Made by a program: the position numbers and the translations under genes. DNA of 64,000 nucleotides from Pedobacter miscanthi. GTDB lineage: Bacteria; Bacteroidota; Bacteroidia; Sphingobacteriales; Sphingobacteriaceae. The stretch is from positions 1 through 64,000 of the forward strand of contig NZ_QNQU01000031.1 of assembly GCF_003315595.1 (NCBI RefSeq), in the 5' to 3' direction. The notes below the pieces were generated by a model. The model was given only the letters and a program-made list of their open reading frames with translations. It did not search any database and was not told where the DNA came from. Shown here in pieces: positions 1 to 10,017 of the stretch (the first letter of the stretch is position 1; every line of letters starts with the position of its first letter).

Positions 1-1352
1 TTTGGATTTAAAATTATCTCTGCCGTCCCATCAATCGTCCCTTTGGAACGGGAAAAATGTTTTTTTTTTTAAAATCGTAATCGTGTGTTTTTATCAATGG
101 TTTGGCCGGAAGGTTTTTGGATTTAAAATTATCTCTGCCGCCCCCTCAATCGACCCGTTGGGACGGGGAAAACTGTTTTTTTTTAAAATCGTAATCGTGT
201 GTTTTTATCAATGGTTTGGCCGGAAGGTTTTTGGATTTAAAATTATCTCTGCCGCCCCATCAATCGACACGTTGGGACGGGGAAAAATGTTTTTTTTTAA
301 AATCGTGATCGTGTGTTTTTATCAATGGGTTCGCTGGGAGCTTTTTGGATTTAATATTATCTCTGCCGTCCCATCAATCGTCCCGCTGAGACGGGAAAAA
401 TGTGCTTTAAATCGTAATCATGTATTTTTATCAAGGTTTCGCTTGGAGGTTTTTGGATTTAAAATTATCTCTGCCGCCCCATCAATCGTCCCGTTGGAAC
501 GAGAAAAATGTTTTTTTTAAAATCGTAATCGTGTGTTTTTATCAATGGTTTCGCTGGGAGGTTTTGGATTTAATATTATCTCTGCCGCTCCATCAATCGT
601 CCCGCTGGGATGGGAAAAATGTTTTTTTAAATCGTAATCATGTGTTTTTATCAATGGGTTCGCTGGGAGATTTTTGGATTTAATATTATCTCTGCCGTCC
701 CATCAATCGTCCCGCTGAGACGGGAAAAATGTGCTTTAAATCGTAATCATGTATTTTTATCAAGGTTTCGCTTGGAGGTTTTTGGATTTAAAATTATCTC
801 TGCCGCCCCATCAATCGTCCCGTTGGAACGAGAAAAATGTTTTTTTTAAAATCGTAATCGTGTGTTTTTATCAATGGTTTCGCTGGGAGGTTTTGGATTT
901 AATATTATCTCTGCCGCTCCATCAATCGTCCCGCTGGGATGGGAAAAATGTTTTTTTAAATCGTAATCATGTGTTTTTATCAATGGGTTCGCTGGGAGAT
1001 TTTTGGATTTAAAATTATCTCTGCCATCCCATCAATCGTCCCGCTGGGATGGGGAAAAATGTTTTTTTTAAAATCGTAATCGTGTGTTTTTATCAATGGG
1101 TTCGCTGGGAGGTTTTGGATTTAATATTATCTCTGCCGCTCCATCAATCGTCCCGCTGGGATGGGAAAAATGTTTTTTTAAATCGTAATCATGTGTTTTT
1201 ATCAATGGGTTCGCTGGGAGATTTTTGGATTTAAAATTATCTCTGCCATCCCATCAATCGTCCCGCTGGGATGGGGAAAAATGTTTTTTTAAATCGTAAT
1301 CATGTGTTTTTATCAATGGTTTCGCTGGGAGGTTTTTGGATTTAAAATTATC
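1..1352. repeat. Tandem array of 13 ~110-bp units
   Basis: The shared word ATTATCTCTG (with minor variants) recurs at 13, 128, 242, 356, 464, 575, 685, 793, 904, 1014, 1126, 1236 and 1347, so units are 108-115 bp. Each unit carries a GC-rich inverted repeat (for example CCATCCC at 1024 pairing with GGGATGG about 16 bases on), a poly-T stretch, and the conserved stretch ATCGTAATC. Units 356/464/575/685 are repeated at 685/793/904/1014 with a fixed 329-bp offset, showing block duplication of three units. The array runs off the left edge, so its full length is unknown. Open frames through it come from lack of stops in the repeat and are not coding. Confidence 0.95.
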
Positions 1353-1353
1353 T

Positions 1354-1455
1354 CTGACGTCCCATCGGGACGATTGATGGGTAGAAAAAAACAGAATGTT
1401 TTTTTTCGTTCCGTAGGAACGTTTTGTATTTTTTTCTACAGGTACCAATTTCGAG
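1354..1455. repeat. Palindromic end of the tandem array
   Basis: The last array unit collapses into CGTCCC-atc-GGGACG (about 1355-1370), followed by a long imperfect hairpin with GTAGAAAAAAA on one arm, CGTTCC-gta-GGAACG at the tip (about 1407-1421) and TTTTTTTCTAC on the other arm. It looks like a separate palindromic element that caps the array. Confidence 0.6.
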
Positions 1456-1474
1456 ATTGCCGATTTTTTAAAAA

Positions 1475-1507
1475 AAAGAAGTCAAGTTTTAAAAACTTGA
1501 CTTCTTT
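1475..1507 (-). terminator. Intrinsic terminator of the DUF5107 gene
   Basis: A perfect 16-bp inverted repeat (AAAGAAGTCAAGTTTT / AAAACTTGACTTCTTT) lies 16 bp past the stop codon at 1524. Read on the minus strand it is followed by a run of T, as expected for a Rho-independent terminator of the 6247-to-1524 operon. Confidence 0.85.
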
Positions 1508-1523
1508 AAAGATACCTCCGAAG

Positions 1524-4500
1524 TTATCTAACATTAGAGGGTTCCAACAATTTTTGATGAACCACCACCCCAAGGTGGCCATTTTCGATAGTTAATACCA
1601 CATCAAATGATTCAGCAGCCTTATCCATTTGTTTCAAGCCTAAGTAACCCAATCCCTGCATGTATAAACAGTGGATTTTATTGCGTTTATCCAGGTTGTC
1701 TTCCCAAATGGTTAAATCCGGTAATGAAACTGCAAAATAATCGATAGTTACATGATCGTTGATATGTTCTTTGGCATAATTGACAAGTTTTTCGAAGCGT
1801 AAATCGGCTTCAGGTTTCCTGTTCAGTTTAAGTAAGGCCAAACCCTGGTAAAAAATCTTATCAGGTTGCTGATCGTTATAGAAAATCGCCGCAGCAGGTT
1901 CGCTTAAACCGTTCGCCGCATTCTCCCAGTATTCTTTTGCCCGGTTGCTGTCGTTGAGCTTTTCGAATGCTACACCCAACCAATAAAAAATATCGTTTTC
2001 CTGTGCACCTGCCAATTTACCTTCAGCAAGATTATGCGGATATTTCTGCGCATCGTTCAGGTATTGGATAGCTGTTTCATAATTTCCATCAGTAATGGCC
2101 TCTTTAGCAAGCTCAACCAAAGCGGTTACATATTGAATGGCTACTTTACCTTCGCCTCCCTCCCATGGATGGAAAATTCTGTTTTTCAATAACTCAAGTG
2201 CCCTTTGGTGTTCTCCATCAAGATTTATCAGGGTAACGTATTCGAGATATACGTCATCACGCTGGGTTACCAGGTTTTTATTTTTCTCCAGGAAATTAAA
2301 CCTGAAATCAAGATCTTTATTTACCCTTTTATACAACTGATCGAGCTCCATTAAGATGCGGACATCATTTTTATCCAGCTCGAACGCTTTTTCAAGCAAG
2401 GCAACAGCCTGTTCCTGTTTGTCGGTTTTATTATAATAGGCCAAAGCCAGGTTTCGCTGAACAGTCGGGAAGTTCGGGTCGATTGCAATCGATTTTTCCC
2501 AGCAGGCTATCGCATCATCATAATGTTTAAAGGCATACCAGAAATTACCCAGGTAATAAGGTGCTTTTGCATCATTGGGGTTTAAAGTTATAGCATGATT
2601 TAAAGCCAGAACCGCTTCGATCTGATTAGGGAAACAATATTCGGGATTTGCAGCAGCAGCTTGGAAAGATGTACTTTTTGCCAGTTTTTCATTTCCATTT
2701 TTACTGTAAAACAGGGCCAGGTAATAGTATGCCAATGGATAAACATCCTTTTGCACTTCGATACCCGAATTTAAGAGCAAAATAGCCTCGTCGTAAAGTC
2801 CGGCAGCCGCATAATCAAGTGCATATTCGATATAACTGTGGATATTCTTCCTGATTAAAGCATGTATTTCGTTTAAATCACCGGGTTTTTCAGATAAAAG
2901 ATATTTTTCGAAACGGATTCCAAAATTAAAATGATCGTTTTCCAGACAGGCATCTATCGCAGCCAAAGCTTTTTTGGTTTTGCCCAACTTGCGTAAAATC
3001 ACCACCTGTAAATGCAGGGCTTTTTCATCGTGGCTATTTTTAGAGATCGATTTTTCGATATGTGTTAATGCACTTTCCAGATCACCTTTAATCACATCAA
3101 GCTGTGCGATATTGAAATAACCCTGGTTCTGCCAGGCAGCATTCCAGATCGATTTATAAAAAGCATCATAAGCTTCGTCAAGTTTATCCTGAAATTTCAA
3201 CGATAAACCCAGGTTAAAATAAGGTTCGCCATCATAAGGATTCGGGTTGCGGGCAGTAAGCGTTTTTATGGCTTTTTTAAAATAGGCTTCCGATTCGGAA
3301 AACTTTCCCCTTCTTAACTTTAAAAGTCCTACGGCATTGTTACACCTGATATCGCCGTCATCTCTTTTTAAAGCTTCATTGTAATAATCAAAAGGGTTGT
3401 AAATGGCATGACGGTATTGCTCCAGATGTAATCCTGTTAAGAAAAGCTGTTCGTTATTTTCGATATCGGCCGGAACTTTTGCGGGTTTTGCTGCCTCAGG
3501 AATATCGGTTTCATTTTCACCCTCCCATGTCCAATCCACTAAAATATTGCCTTTTCCATCAGTAACGCTGATCTGCAATTCTTCAGGATTTCCTTCAAAA
3601 GCAATCTCTTTCTCATAAGATAGCGTTGGCGCTGCATCGTATAAATCGTTCAGCAATTCGCGGTCGCCATCTTTCAATACAATTTTGGTGTTTGGATAAA
3701 GTCCGGTGGTATACACCTTAACCATCAGTTTTCCATCTGCCTGTTCGATATTAACCATGGCATTTTTGGTTGCATTTTTTACCACGCCTAAATCGCGGTA
3801 TGGCATATAATACTGTACAAAATCTTTGTATTCGCCCGGCATGATCCACGAAAAATCAGGTTGATTATCCGTATAAACACCGCACATCAGTTCGATATAT
3901 GGCCCATCCTCATCAGTAAGGTTGCGATCCCAGGCCTGCCCGAAATCGCCGTTACCCCATGTCCATTGTTTTTTGCCTGGTGAAATATGGTGATTGGCTA
4001 CATGAAGCAACCCGCCTTTGCTATCATTCTCATATCCACCCACAAAGTTATATTTAGACGAAACTGCCATATACGAAGTTGGCACAGGGATATTTTTATA
4101 ACGTGAAATATCGGTACCCGGCGAATAATCTACTTTATAATAAGTTCCCTTTGCAATCGGAAAAGAAGAAACATCACGTTTACCATGGTCGAAAACTGCA
4201 TTTACGTCGGGTGGAAAAACAGACTGATAATCGTCGTTAACTTTCACCGCAGGATTGGCCCACCACAAAAAGGTTTGCGGAAAAGGTGTTCTGTTATACA
4301 ATTGACCTTTAATTTCGAGGTAATTTTTATCGGGGTACAGGGTAAAACCAATGGTTCCTTTGGTATGGAACATCCTTTCTACCTCGCTGCACCAAACGGT
4401 TGCGCTACCATCTTCGTTTTCTTCAAACAGTGAATCAACAGGATCGAAGGTTGAAGGACGGTGGTGTTGTGGCCAGTTAAATTCGATACCACCAGAAATC

Positions 4501-4826
4501 CACGGACCGGTTAAACCAACCAGAGCGGGCTTTATTACTTGGTTATAGTAGATAAAATGACGATTTTTGGTCTTATCAAAAGCCATTTGTACCCTTCCGC
4601 CCAGTTCGGGCAGAATCATGATTTTTACAAAATCGTTCTCCAGGTAAACGGCCTGGTAGGATTTATCTATTTTCTCATCGGCAATTTTCTCGATCACAGG
4701 GTAAGGATAAACGGCTCCACTACTGCCCTGGTACACTCTTTTTTCAATAAATACCGGATTTTTTTCCGGCAGGCCAACCTCATAGGTTGGAATAATAACA
4801 GCTTCTGTCCAAACTTTAACTTTCAT
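1524..4826 (-). CDS. DUF5107 domain protein with C-terminal TPR repeats
   Basis: About 1100 residues with no signal peptide, so probably cytoplasmic. Residues 1-340 match the DUF5107 type, a beta-sandwich related to galactose-mutarotase folds, with the family-like opening KVWTEAVIIPTYE and motifs GGRVQMAFD and GGIEFNWPQHH. From about residue 480 to the end it is alpha-helical TPR repeats (for example the AxYYLALFYSKNG and APYYLGNFWYAFKHYDDAI segments). Start taken at 4826 (MKVKVW) because this is where the family usually begins; an ATG five codons upstream at 4841 is possible. It lies 72 bp after the sugar symporter and ends at a strong terminator, so the two probably form an operon. Exact enzymatic role is unknown; carbohydrate binding or processing is an inference from fold and neighbour. 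Confidence 0.85.
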   Translation of the reverse strand: MKVKVWTEAVIIPTYEVGLPEKNPVFIEKRVYQGSSGAVYPYPVIEKIADEKIDKSYQAVYLENDFVKIMILPELGGRVQMAFDKTKNRHFIYYNQVIKPALVGLTGPWISGGIEFNWPQHHRPSTFDPVDSLFEENEDGSATVWCSEVERMFHTKGTIGFTLYPDKNYLEIKGQLYNRTPFPQTFLWWANPAVKVNDDYQSVFPPDVNAVFDHGKRDVSSFPIAKGTYYKVDYSPGTDISRYKNIPVPTSYMAVSSKYNFVGGYENDSKGGLLHVANHHISPGKKQWTWGNGDFGQAWDRNLTDEDGPYIELMCGVYTDNQPDFSWIMPGEYKDFVQYYMPYRDLGVVKNATKNAMVNIEQADGKLMVKVYTTGLYPNTKIVLKDGDRELLNDLYDAAPTLSYEKEIAFEGNPEELQISVTDGKGNILVDWTWEGENETDIPEAAKPAKVPADIENNEQLFLTGLHLEQYRHAIYNPFDYYNEALKRDDGDIRCNNAVGLLKLRRGKFSESEAYFKKAIKTLTARNPNPYDGEPYFNLGLSLKFQDKLDEAYDAFYKSIWNAAWQNQGYFNIAQLDVIKGDLESALTHIEKSISKNSHDEKALHLQVVILRKLGKTKKALAAIDACLENDHFNFGIRFEKYLLSEKPGDLNEIHALIRKNIHSYIEYALDYAAAGLYDEAILLLNSGIEVQKDVYPLAYYYLALFYSKNGNEKLAKSTSFQAAAANPEYCFPNQIEAVLALNHAITLNPNDAKAPYYLGNFWYAFKHYDDAIACWEKSIAIDPNFPTVQRNLALAYYNKTDKQEQAVALLEKAFELDKNDVRILMELDQLYKRVNKDLDFRFNFLEKNKNLVTQRDDVYLEYVTLINLDGEHQRALELLKNRIFHPWEGGEGKVAIQYVTALVELAKEAITDGNYETAIQYLNDAQKYPHNLAEGKLAGAQENDIFYWLGVAFEKLNDSNRAKEYWENAANGLSEPAAAIFYNDQQPDKIFYQGLALLKLNRKPEADLRFEKLVNYAKEHINDHVTIDYFAVSLPDLTIWEDNLDKRNKIHCLYMQGLGYLGLKQMDKAAESFDVVLTIENGHLGVVVHQKLLEPSNVR

Positions 4827-4897
4827 ATTTCGAATGAGCATTTTATATTTTTGATAGGTATTTAATAAGGATATTTAATCGCGATTTGCTTGTAGGC

Positions 4898-6247
4898 TTA
4901 ATGTCCGATTAAACTCGTTTCCAACTCTTCTAAGGTCTGCCCTTTGGTTTCTTTCACTTTGCGTTTTACGAAGAAGAAACCTGCCAAACAAATTACAGCA
5001 TACAGGTAAAATGGTCCGAATGCACCGAGCCATTTGGCCAAAATCGGGAAGGTAAATACCAGCACGAAATAGGCACTCCACAGGGCTACAATAGCCACCG
5101 ATGAAGCTTTCCCCCTGATACTGTTCGGGAAAATTTCTGAGATGAGCACCCAGGTTACCGGAGCCAGCGAAGTGGCATAAGTGGCAATGGCAAGCAATAC
5201 AAAAACCGAAACCAGGTTGGCCTGTGCGTTACTTTGTAAAAGGAAAGCGAGGATGATGTACAATATCGACAGACCTAATGAACCGATAAGCATTAACGGC
5301 CTGCGGCCAAGCTTATCTACCTGCCACATGGCAATAATGGTAAATACCAGGTTCACAATGCCAATGGCAACGGTTTCGAAAAGCTGCCTGTCTAAATTTG
5401 CACCAACCGCTTCGAAAATGGTTGAGGTATAGTTAAATACCACATTGATGCCGCACAATTGCTGGAAAACGGCTAAAGTAATGCCTACTACCACTGCCGG
5501 ACGGATGGCTTTTGCAAAAACAGCTTTATAAGTCTGTTTTTCTTCGCCACCACCCATTGAAGTGCTGATTTTAGCAAAAGTTTGCTCTACAAAATACGAA
5601 TTACCGATTTTGTTCAATACTTTTTTGGCCTGATCAATCCTGCCGGCTTTGATCAGCCAACGTGGACTTTCGGGTAACCACAAAACGCCCAAAAGAAACA
5701 ATGCTGCCGGAACGGTACCTAAACCGAACATCCAGCGCCAGGCATTAACGCCATAATCGGCCAGTTTATAATTGATTAAATTGGTAACCAAAATCCCGAT
5801 GACCACAGTAAGCTGATTGATCGCCACATTACGGCCGCGTTTTTCGGGAGGTGAAACTTCGGCAATATACATGGGGCTTAGCATGGAGGCCATGCCAACA
5901 CCAATGCCCGCAGCAAAACGCATGAGGATAAAAATGGTAAGGTTATGAGAGAGCGCCATTCCGATAGAGGATGCGGCAAAAATTAATGCGGCAAGCATTA
6001 AACCTGGTTTACGGCCTTTGCTATCGGCAATATTGCCGGCTATTAAACAGCCAATAATACAACCCAGGGCTAAAGACCCGGTAAGGAAACCTTCCCAATA
6101 AGCATTCAGGGCAAATTCGGTTCTTAAAAAAGGCAATGCACCCGAAATTACGGCAAAATCGAAACCGAATAGGTATCCGCCAAGGGCCGATATAAAGGAG
6201 ATGCCCAGGATGTAGGTGTTATTGTAAGCTACTTTTTGATTGTCCAT
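4898..6247 (-). CDS. MFS sugar/proton symporter (sugar porter family)
   Basis: A 449-residue, 12-segment membrane transporter of the XylE/sugar porter type. It shows GGYLFGFDFAVISGALP in the first helix region, the DSKGRKPG and DKLGRRP inter-helix loops, PESPRWL before the central loop and a KETKGQTLEELE C-terminus, all hallmarks of this family. Length is normal. Substrate cannot be fixed from sequence; monosaccharide uptake across the inner membrane is expected. First gene of a two-gene unit with the DUF5107 protein; paralogue of the gene at 39877. Confidence 0.93.
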   Translation of the reverse strand: MDNQKVAYNNTYILGISFISALGGYLFGFDFAVISGALPFLRTEFALNAYWEGFLTGSLALGCIIGCLIAGNIADSKGRKPGLMLAALIFAASSIGMALSHNLTIFILMRFAAGIGVGMASMLSPMYIAEVSPPEKRGRNVAINQLTVVIGILVTNLINYKLADYGVNAWRWMFGLGTVPAALFLLGVLWLPESPRWLIKAGRIDQAKKVLNKIGNSYFVEQTFAKISTSMGGGEEKQTYKAVFAKAIRPAVVVGITLAVFQQLCGINVVFNYTSTIFEAVGANLDRQLFETVAIGIVNLVFTIIAMWQVDKLGRRPLMLIGSLGLSILYIILAFLLQSNAQANLVSVFVLLAIATYATSLAPVTWVLISEIFPNSIRGKASSVAIVALWSAYFVLVFTFPILAKWLGAFGPFYLYAVICLAGFFFVKRKVKETKGQTLEELETSLIGH

Positions 6248-6648
6248 TATTATGAGTATTTGGTTAGCAGATTTAATGTTGAAATCTGATATTCAAAACT
6301 AAATATCCAATCCCAAGCATCCAACACCTTTAACAGGTAATTTAATGGATTATCGGCGCAATCACATGGACAATACTATCATCATCAACAATAGCATACT
6401 TTTAGTTTTTTCCAAACTCATAAATTACGGTCTGTTAGAAACAATAATGAAAAATTGAGGCTTAGAATAGCACAGAATTACTTTAAAAGCATCGCACATC
6501 ATTATAAATCGTAAAAAATTGTTATACCCCATATATCACAGTTAATAAAAAACAGACCTGCATGGAAATATTTGATGGATGATTTATACTCAACACAACC
6601 ATAAAAGATCCTTCGAATACGCTCAGCATGACGGCTTAATAAAAACAG

Positions 6649-6745
6649 TCGTCATCTCGACTGGAACGCGACCTGTACCGATTTTACATCGGTAGTGGAA
6701 TGGAGAGATCTACCTCGAGATAGATTTAGATTCGCTGAGCACTGC
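6649..6745. repeat. GTCATCTCGA...CTCGAG palindromic repeat, degenerate copy
   Basis: Carries the family words CGTCATCTCGACTGGAACG, GGAGAGATCTACCTCGAGAT and AGATTCGCTGAG. An extra small hairpin, ACCGAT-tttac-ATCGGT, is inserted near 6678-6695. Related copies are at 10676, 44130, 49101, 63532 and 63658. Confidence 0.8.
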
Positions 6746-6789
6746 GTGGCTTTCGATTGCCGTCATTGGCAGAATCAATAGAAAAAGCT

Positions 6790-6884
6790 CGTCATTGCGA
6801 GGCACGAAGCAATCTTAAAGCACTCGCATGTAGCGATCGTTGTAAGATTGCTTCCTCGGCTGAAAAAGCCTCATCGCAATGACG
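6790..6884. repeat. CGTCATTGCGAGG palindromic repeat
   Basis: Arms CGTCATTGCGAGG and CCTCATCGCAATGACG enclose a second nested pair, AAGCAATCTT and AAGATTGCTT. A partial copy lacking the left arm is at 9940-10016. Confidence 0.85.
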
Positions 6885-6910
6885 ACAACTTTAGAAAAAT
6901 CCTTTTTGGC

Positions 6911-7012
6911 TCCCGCTGATTTCGCAGATCACCGCAGAAATTCCATCACCCATTTTACATTCTCCATCATCCATTTTACATCATCCATTTTACATTTTCC
7001 CATCATTCAAGT
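6911..7012. repeat. CCGCTGATTTCGCAG / CATCCATTTTACAT low-complexity repeat
   Basis: The opening word CCCGCTGATTTCGCAGATC also begins repeats at about 9427 and 27787; it is followed by irregular copies of CCATCATCCATTTTACAT that run up to, and slightly into, the 3' end of the GH92 gene. Confidence 0.7.
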
Positions 7013-9327
7013 CCCCAGTTTTTATTGGGTTGATTGCCCATCGTTAAAACCAAAGTTCCTCCACTAATAATCTGATCATGATTTAAGTAACATTTGTTAT
7101 AAACTTTTCCGTTTAATGTTGCTTTCTGGATGTAAATATTCTCAGCAGAATTGTTCTTAGCGATGATATTAAAGGTTTTTCCTTTGGCATAAGTTGGATC
7201 CAGTTTTAATTCAACGCTATTAAATAACGGACTGGTGATTTCGTAACGGTTATCGCCAGGACAAACAGGATGCAAACCTGCAGTAGCCAGCACGTACCAG
7301 GCCGACATCTGCCCTACATCTTCATTTCCTACTAAACCTTCTACGCTATTGTGGTAAGCATTGCGACAAATATCCCTGCTTCTTTTCTGCGTGAGCCACG
7401 GAGCCCCCAACCTGTTGTATAAAAACGGAACATGGTGCACAGGCTCGTTAGGATGGTTATAATAATCGTTCCATTTCATATTTTCGGGTGCATTATCGAA
7501 AAAGGCATTTAAATCGGCAATAACATGCTCTTTTCCACCCATTAAATTCACCATTCCCTCAATATCATGAGGAACAAACCAGCCCTGCTGGTAAGGATTA
7601 CTTTCCATACAACCATAATCCTGCTGCATCCTGCCCTTTGCAGGCCATGGCAACCAGTTTCCGTTCTCATCTTTTGGCCTGAACCATTTCTTTTCGGGAT
7701 CGAATATGTTTTTATAGGATAAACTTCTCTTCGCATATTTTTCCTCATCGGCTGCTTTGCCCAAATCTTTCGCCAGCATGGCCACGCACCATTCTGTATA
7801 GGCATATTCAAGCGTACGGGCAATACCTACAGATTCGCCTGAGAAACCCCGATCGCCATTTCCGAATTTCTCTACACTGTTAACCGATAACTGATAGGCT
7901 TTCGGTACATCAAAATTCCGGATGTTTTTCCGGTAGGCATCGGTAATCACCGAAACAGCAGGATTGCCAATCATACAGCCACTATAGGCATTGAGTAGTT
8001 CCCAGCGCTCCAGATAATCTTTCTGTTTTTCATCCGCCAAGGTAACCAGCGAATTGATCATATCATTCACCACAACCGGGTTGATGATGGTTTGCAGCGG
8101 CATCTGACTCCTAAAAACATCCCAGCCACTAAAAATAGTCCGTTTAGTGAACTGTTTAGATTGATGGATTTTCCCGTCGCCGCCTAGATAGTTCCCATCC
8201 AAATCTTCGAAAGTACGCGGATCGATCAGCGTATGATACAAAGCGGTATAAAAAACAGTTTTTTCATCTTCGGTACCACCTGTAACCTTGATTTTCGATA
8301 AAGCATCGTTCCATTTCAACCGGGCCTGTTCATGTATTTGATCAAAGTTCCAATCAGGGATTTCTATGCCGAGATTTGCTTTTGCTCCTGTAATGCTGTT
8401 ATATGAGATCCCAGTTTTGATTAGCACCTGCTCTCCTTTTTTGGTCGCAAACTCAGTATAAAAGCCTAAACGTTTGCCCTCTTTCTCTTTTGTTCCCTTT
8501 AAAATGGCCGAATGGGCAACTACCGACTGATATTCTTCGCTAAATACATTTTCGGCCTTGCGTTTCCAGGTATCGGGTATCGCGGCCGACCATACGCCAT
8601 AATTTTTTAAGGGTTTGCTAAATTCCGCATAAAAGTAAACGGTATAATCTGCCAGTCCATCGCCGTTGCCCCAGCCACCACCATCTGGTGTACATTTCAT
8701 CCAGCCTTCAATAGCATGATCGTTTACCACTTTTACATATTGTAAGGTCGAGGTTCCGCCAACACGGCGCGCAAGATCGATCTGGATCCTTGATTGTTTA
8801 TTTTCGGGAAAAGTAAAACGCATCACTCCACTGTGGGTTGCGGCTGTTAGTTCTGCTTTTACAGCATAATCGGTTAGTTGCACGCTATAATATCCGGCAG
8901 AAGCTTTTTCTGATTTTTTATCATAAACAGAGCGGTAACCCTTAGTTCCATTTTCTTTTCCGGCAGCAGTTTTTAAGGCTCCGGTAGTGGGCATCACCAA
9001 AAAATTACCCATATCGCCATACCAACCGATTCCGCTCATCTGGGTAAGGGCAAAACCTTCGATAGTACGGTGCTCATCACTGTAACCTGAGCCATTATCG
9101 CCACCGGTAATGGTATTCGGACTTACCTGTACCATACCAAAAGGCGTGGCAGCACCAGGAAATGTTTTACCCAAACCGTGGTAGGTTCCGGCGAGACCGA
9201 TGCTTGTGGTGGCGCCAATAAATGGGTTCACATAATCGGCTGGTTGTTTGGTTTTAGGTTTTGGGGTGAAGGAAGAAAACAATATAGTAATGCCAAGGGC
9301 TATGCTGTACGCAAAGGTCGATTTCAT
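7003..9327 (-). CDS. GH92 family alpha-mannosidase (secreted)
   Basis: 774 residues; hydrophobic N-terminal leader (MKSTFAYSIALGITILFSSF) points to export to the periplasm or surface. The GH92 body begins with DYVNPFIGATTS and carries family blocks TPFGMVQVSPNT, IEGFALTQMSG, GWDVFRSQMP, ESNPYQQGWFVP and GNEDVGQMSAWYVL. GH92 enzymes are calcium-dependent inverting exo-alpha-mannosidases; by analogy the acid is the Glu of MESNPYQ (about residue 574) and the base lies in GNEDVGQ (about 667-669). Linkage specificity is not predictable here. It stands alone between repeat-filled spacers, with no SusC/D next to it. Its active-site text differs from the EGNAWQ form of the two GH92 genes at 41-49 kb, so it is a distinct subfamily. 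Confidence 0.92.
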   Translation of the reverse strand: MKSTFAYSIALGITILFSSFTPKPKTKQPADYVNPFIGATTSIGLAGTYHGLGKTFPGAATPFGMVQVSPNTITGGDNGSGYSDEHRTIEGFALTQMSGIGWYGDMGNFLVMPTTGALKTAAGKENGTKGYRSVYDKKSEKASAGYYSVQLTDYAVKAELTAATHSGVMRFTFPENKQSRIQIDLARRVGGTSTLQYVKVVNDHAIEGWMKCTPDGGGWGNGDGLADYTVYFYAEFSKPLKNYGVWSAAIPDTWKRKAENVFSEEYQSVVAHSAILKGTKEKEGKRLGFYTEFATKKGEQVLIKTGISYNSITGAKANLGIEIPDWNFDQIHEQARLKWNDALSKIKVTGGTEDEKTVFYTALYHTLIDPRTFEDLDGNYLGGDGKIHQSKQFTKRTIFSGWDVFRSQMPLQTIINPVVVNDMINSLVTLADEKQKDYLERWELLNAYSGCMIGNPAVSVITDAYRKNIRNFDVPKAYQLSVNSVEKFGNGDRGFSGESVGIARTLEYAYTEWCVAMLAKDLGKAADEEKYAKRSLSYKNIFDPEKKWFRPKDENGNWLPWPAKGRMQQDYGCMESNPYQQGWFVPHDIEGMVNLMGGKEHVIADLNAFFDNAPENMKWNDYYNHPNEPVHHVPFLYNRLGAPWLTQKRSRDICRNAYHNSVEGLVGNEDVGQMSAWYVLATAGLHPVCPGDNRYEITSPLFNSVELKLDPTYAKGKTFNIIAKNNSAENIYIQKATLNGKVYNKCYLNHDQIISGGTLVLTMGNQPNKNWGLE

Positions 9328-9547
9328 ATCAGGTTAGGTTGTAAAGGGATCAAGTAAAACGATTTAAATATAAGAATAATAAGTTTTAAAGGCTATTAGA
9401 GGTTGATAATTTAATCGTTTTTGGTTCCCGCTGATTTTGCAGATTACCGCAGAATTTCCATCATCCATTTTACATTGTTTTACCACAGAGACACTTTGAT
9501 TTCGCTAGGGATGACAACTAATAAAACGGCCGTCGTTATGAGGTACA

Positions 9548-9935
9548 GCCTGTCCCGTTTTACCCTATCGTATGGACACACATTTTTAAAGGCGTTATGC
9601 TATCTTGCTTTGATAACAAACAGGTTTTACCGAAGAACGCCCGTCAATCCCAAGTGCAGGAAATCAAAAAAACAGTTGTAGAATAGCACAACCGGCACTT
9701 TCAAACCTAAAACGCAGTGGTTTTGTTCAGCTCTTGCATACACTTTAGTTTATTGAAAACTTGCTGAACAAAACAAAGTGCCGCTGTTTTTTTGATGTGA
9801 AAGGGCTTGTGTGGAGCACATTGCTGGATTGACAAAGCGCTTTGGGTACTTTGGCGCTCCAAAGTACCATGCCTCCGCGGCATAGGAGCGGAAAAAAGAA
9901 TCTTTGGATTTGTGCCCACACGATAGGTTTTACTG
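9548..9935 (-). repeat. ~390-bp dispersed element, copy A (minus orientation)
   Basis: The reverse complement of this stretch aligns along its length with 39305-39685. Shared landmarks are GGTACTTTGGAGCGCCAAAG, ATCAAAAAAACAGCGGCAC, AAAACCACTGCGTTTTAGGT, CACTTGGGATTGACGGG and CTTCGGTAAAACCTGTTT. It contains the palindrome ACTTTGGAGCGCCAAAGT and inverted arms around ATCAAAAAAACAG. A translated frame (APMPRRHGTLERQST...) is shared by both copies but looks like a by-product of the repeat. Confidence 0.88.
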
Positions 9936-9939
9936 GAAA

Positions 9940-10016
9940 GCAATCTAATGCGAATGCTAGTGGCGATTGTTATAAGATTGCCTCGTCGGCAGAAAAAGCC
10001 TTCTAGCAATGACGAA
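9940..10016. repeat. Partial CAATGACG palindromic repeat
   Basis: AGCAATCTAATGCGAATG, AAGATTGCCTCGTCGGC and AGCAATGACGA match the right two-thirds of the repeat at 6790-6884. Confidence 0.7.
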
Positions 10017-10017
10017 T

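Larger units (their letters stand above)
6248..7002. other. 755-bp intergenic space with dispersed repeats
   Basis: Upstream 400 bp is AT-rich and probably holds the promoter of the minus-strand symporter gene, but no clear TTTG/TAnnTTTG pair was found. The rest is filled with two palindromic repeats and a low-complexity CCATCATCC/TTTTACAT tract (listed separately). Confidence 0.7.

Noticed and set aside
2-1234. Overlapping open frames with repeated KIISAAPSI / IVIVCFYQW text
   Set aside because: They follow the ~110-bp tandem repeat, unit length is not always a multiple of three, and the same DNA is open in several frames; no start signal or domain.
1-1352. CRISPR array
   Set aside because: Units are ~110 bp and alike along their whole length; there are no short direct repeats with unique spacers and no cas genes.
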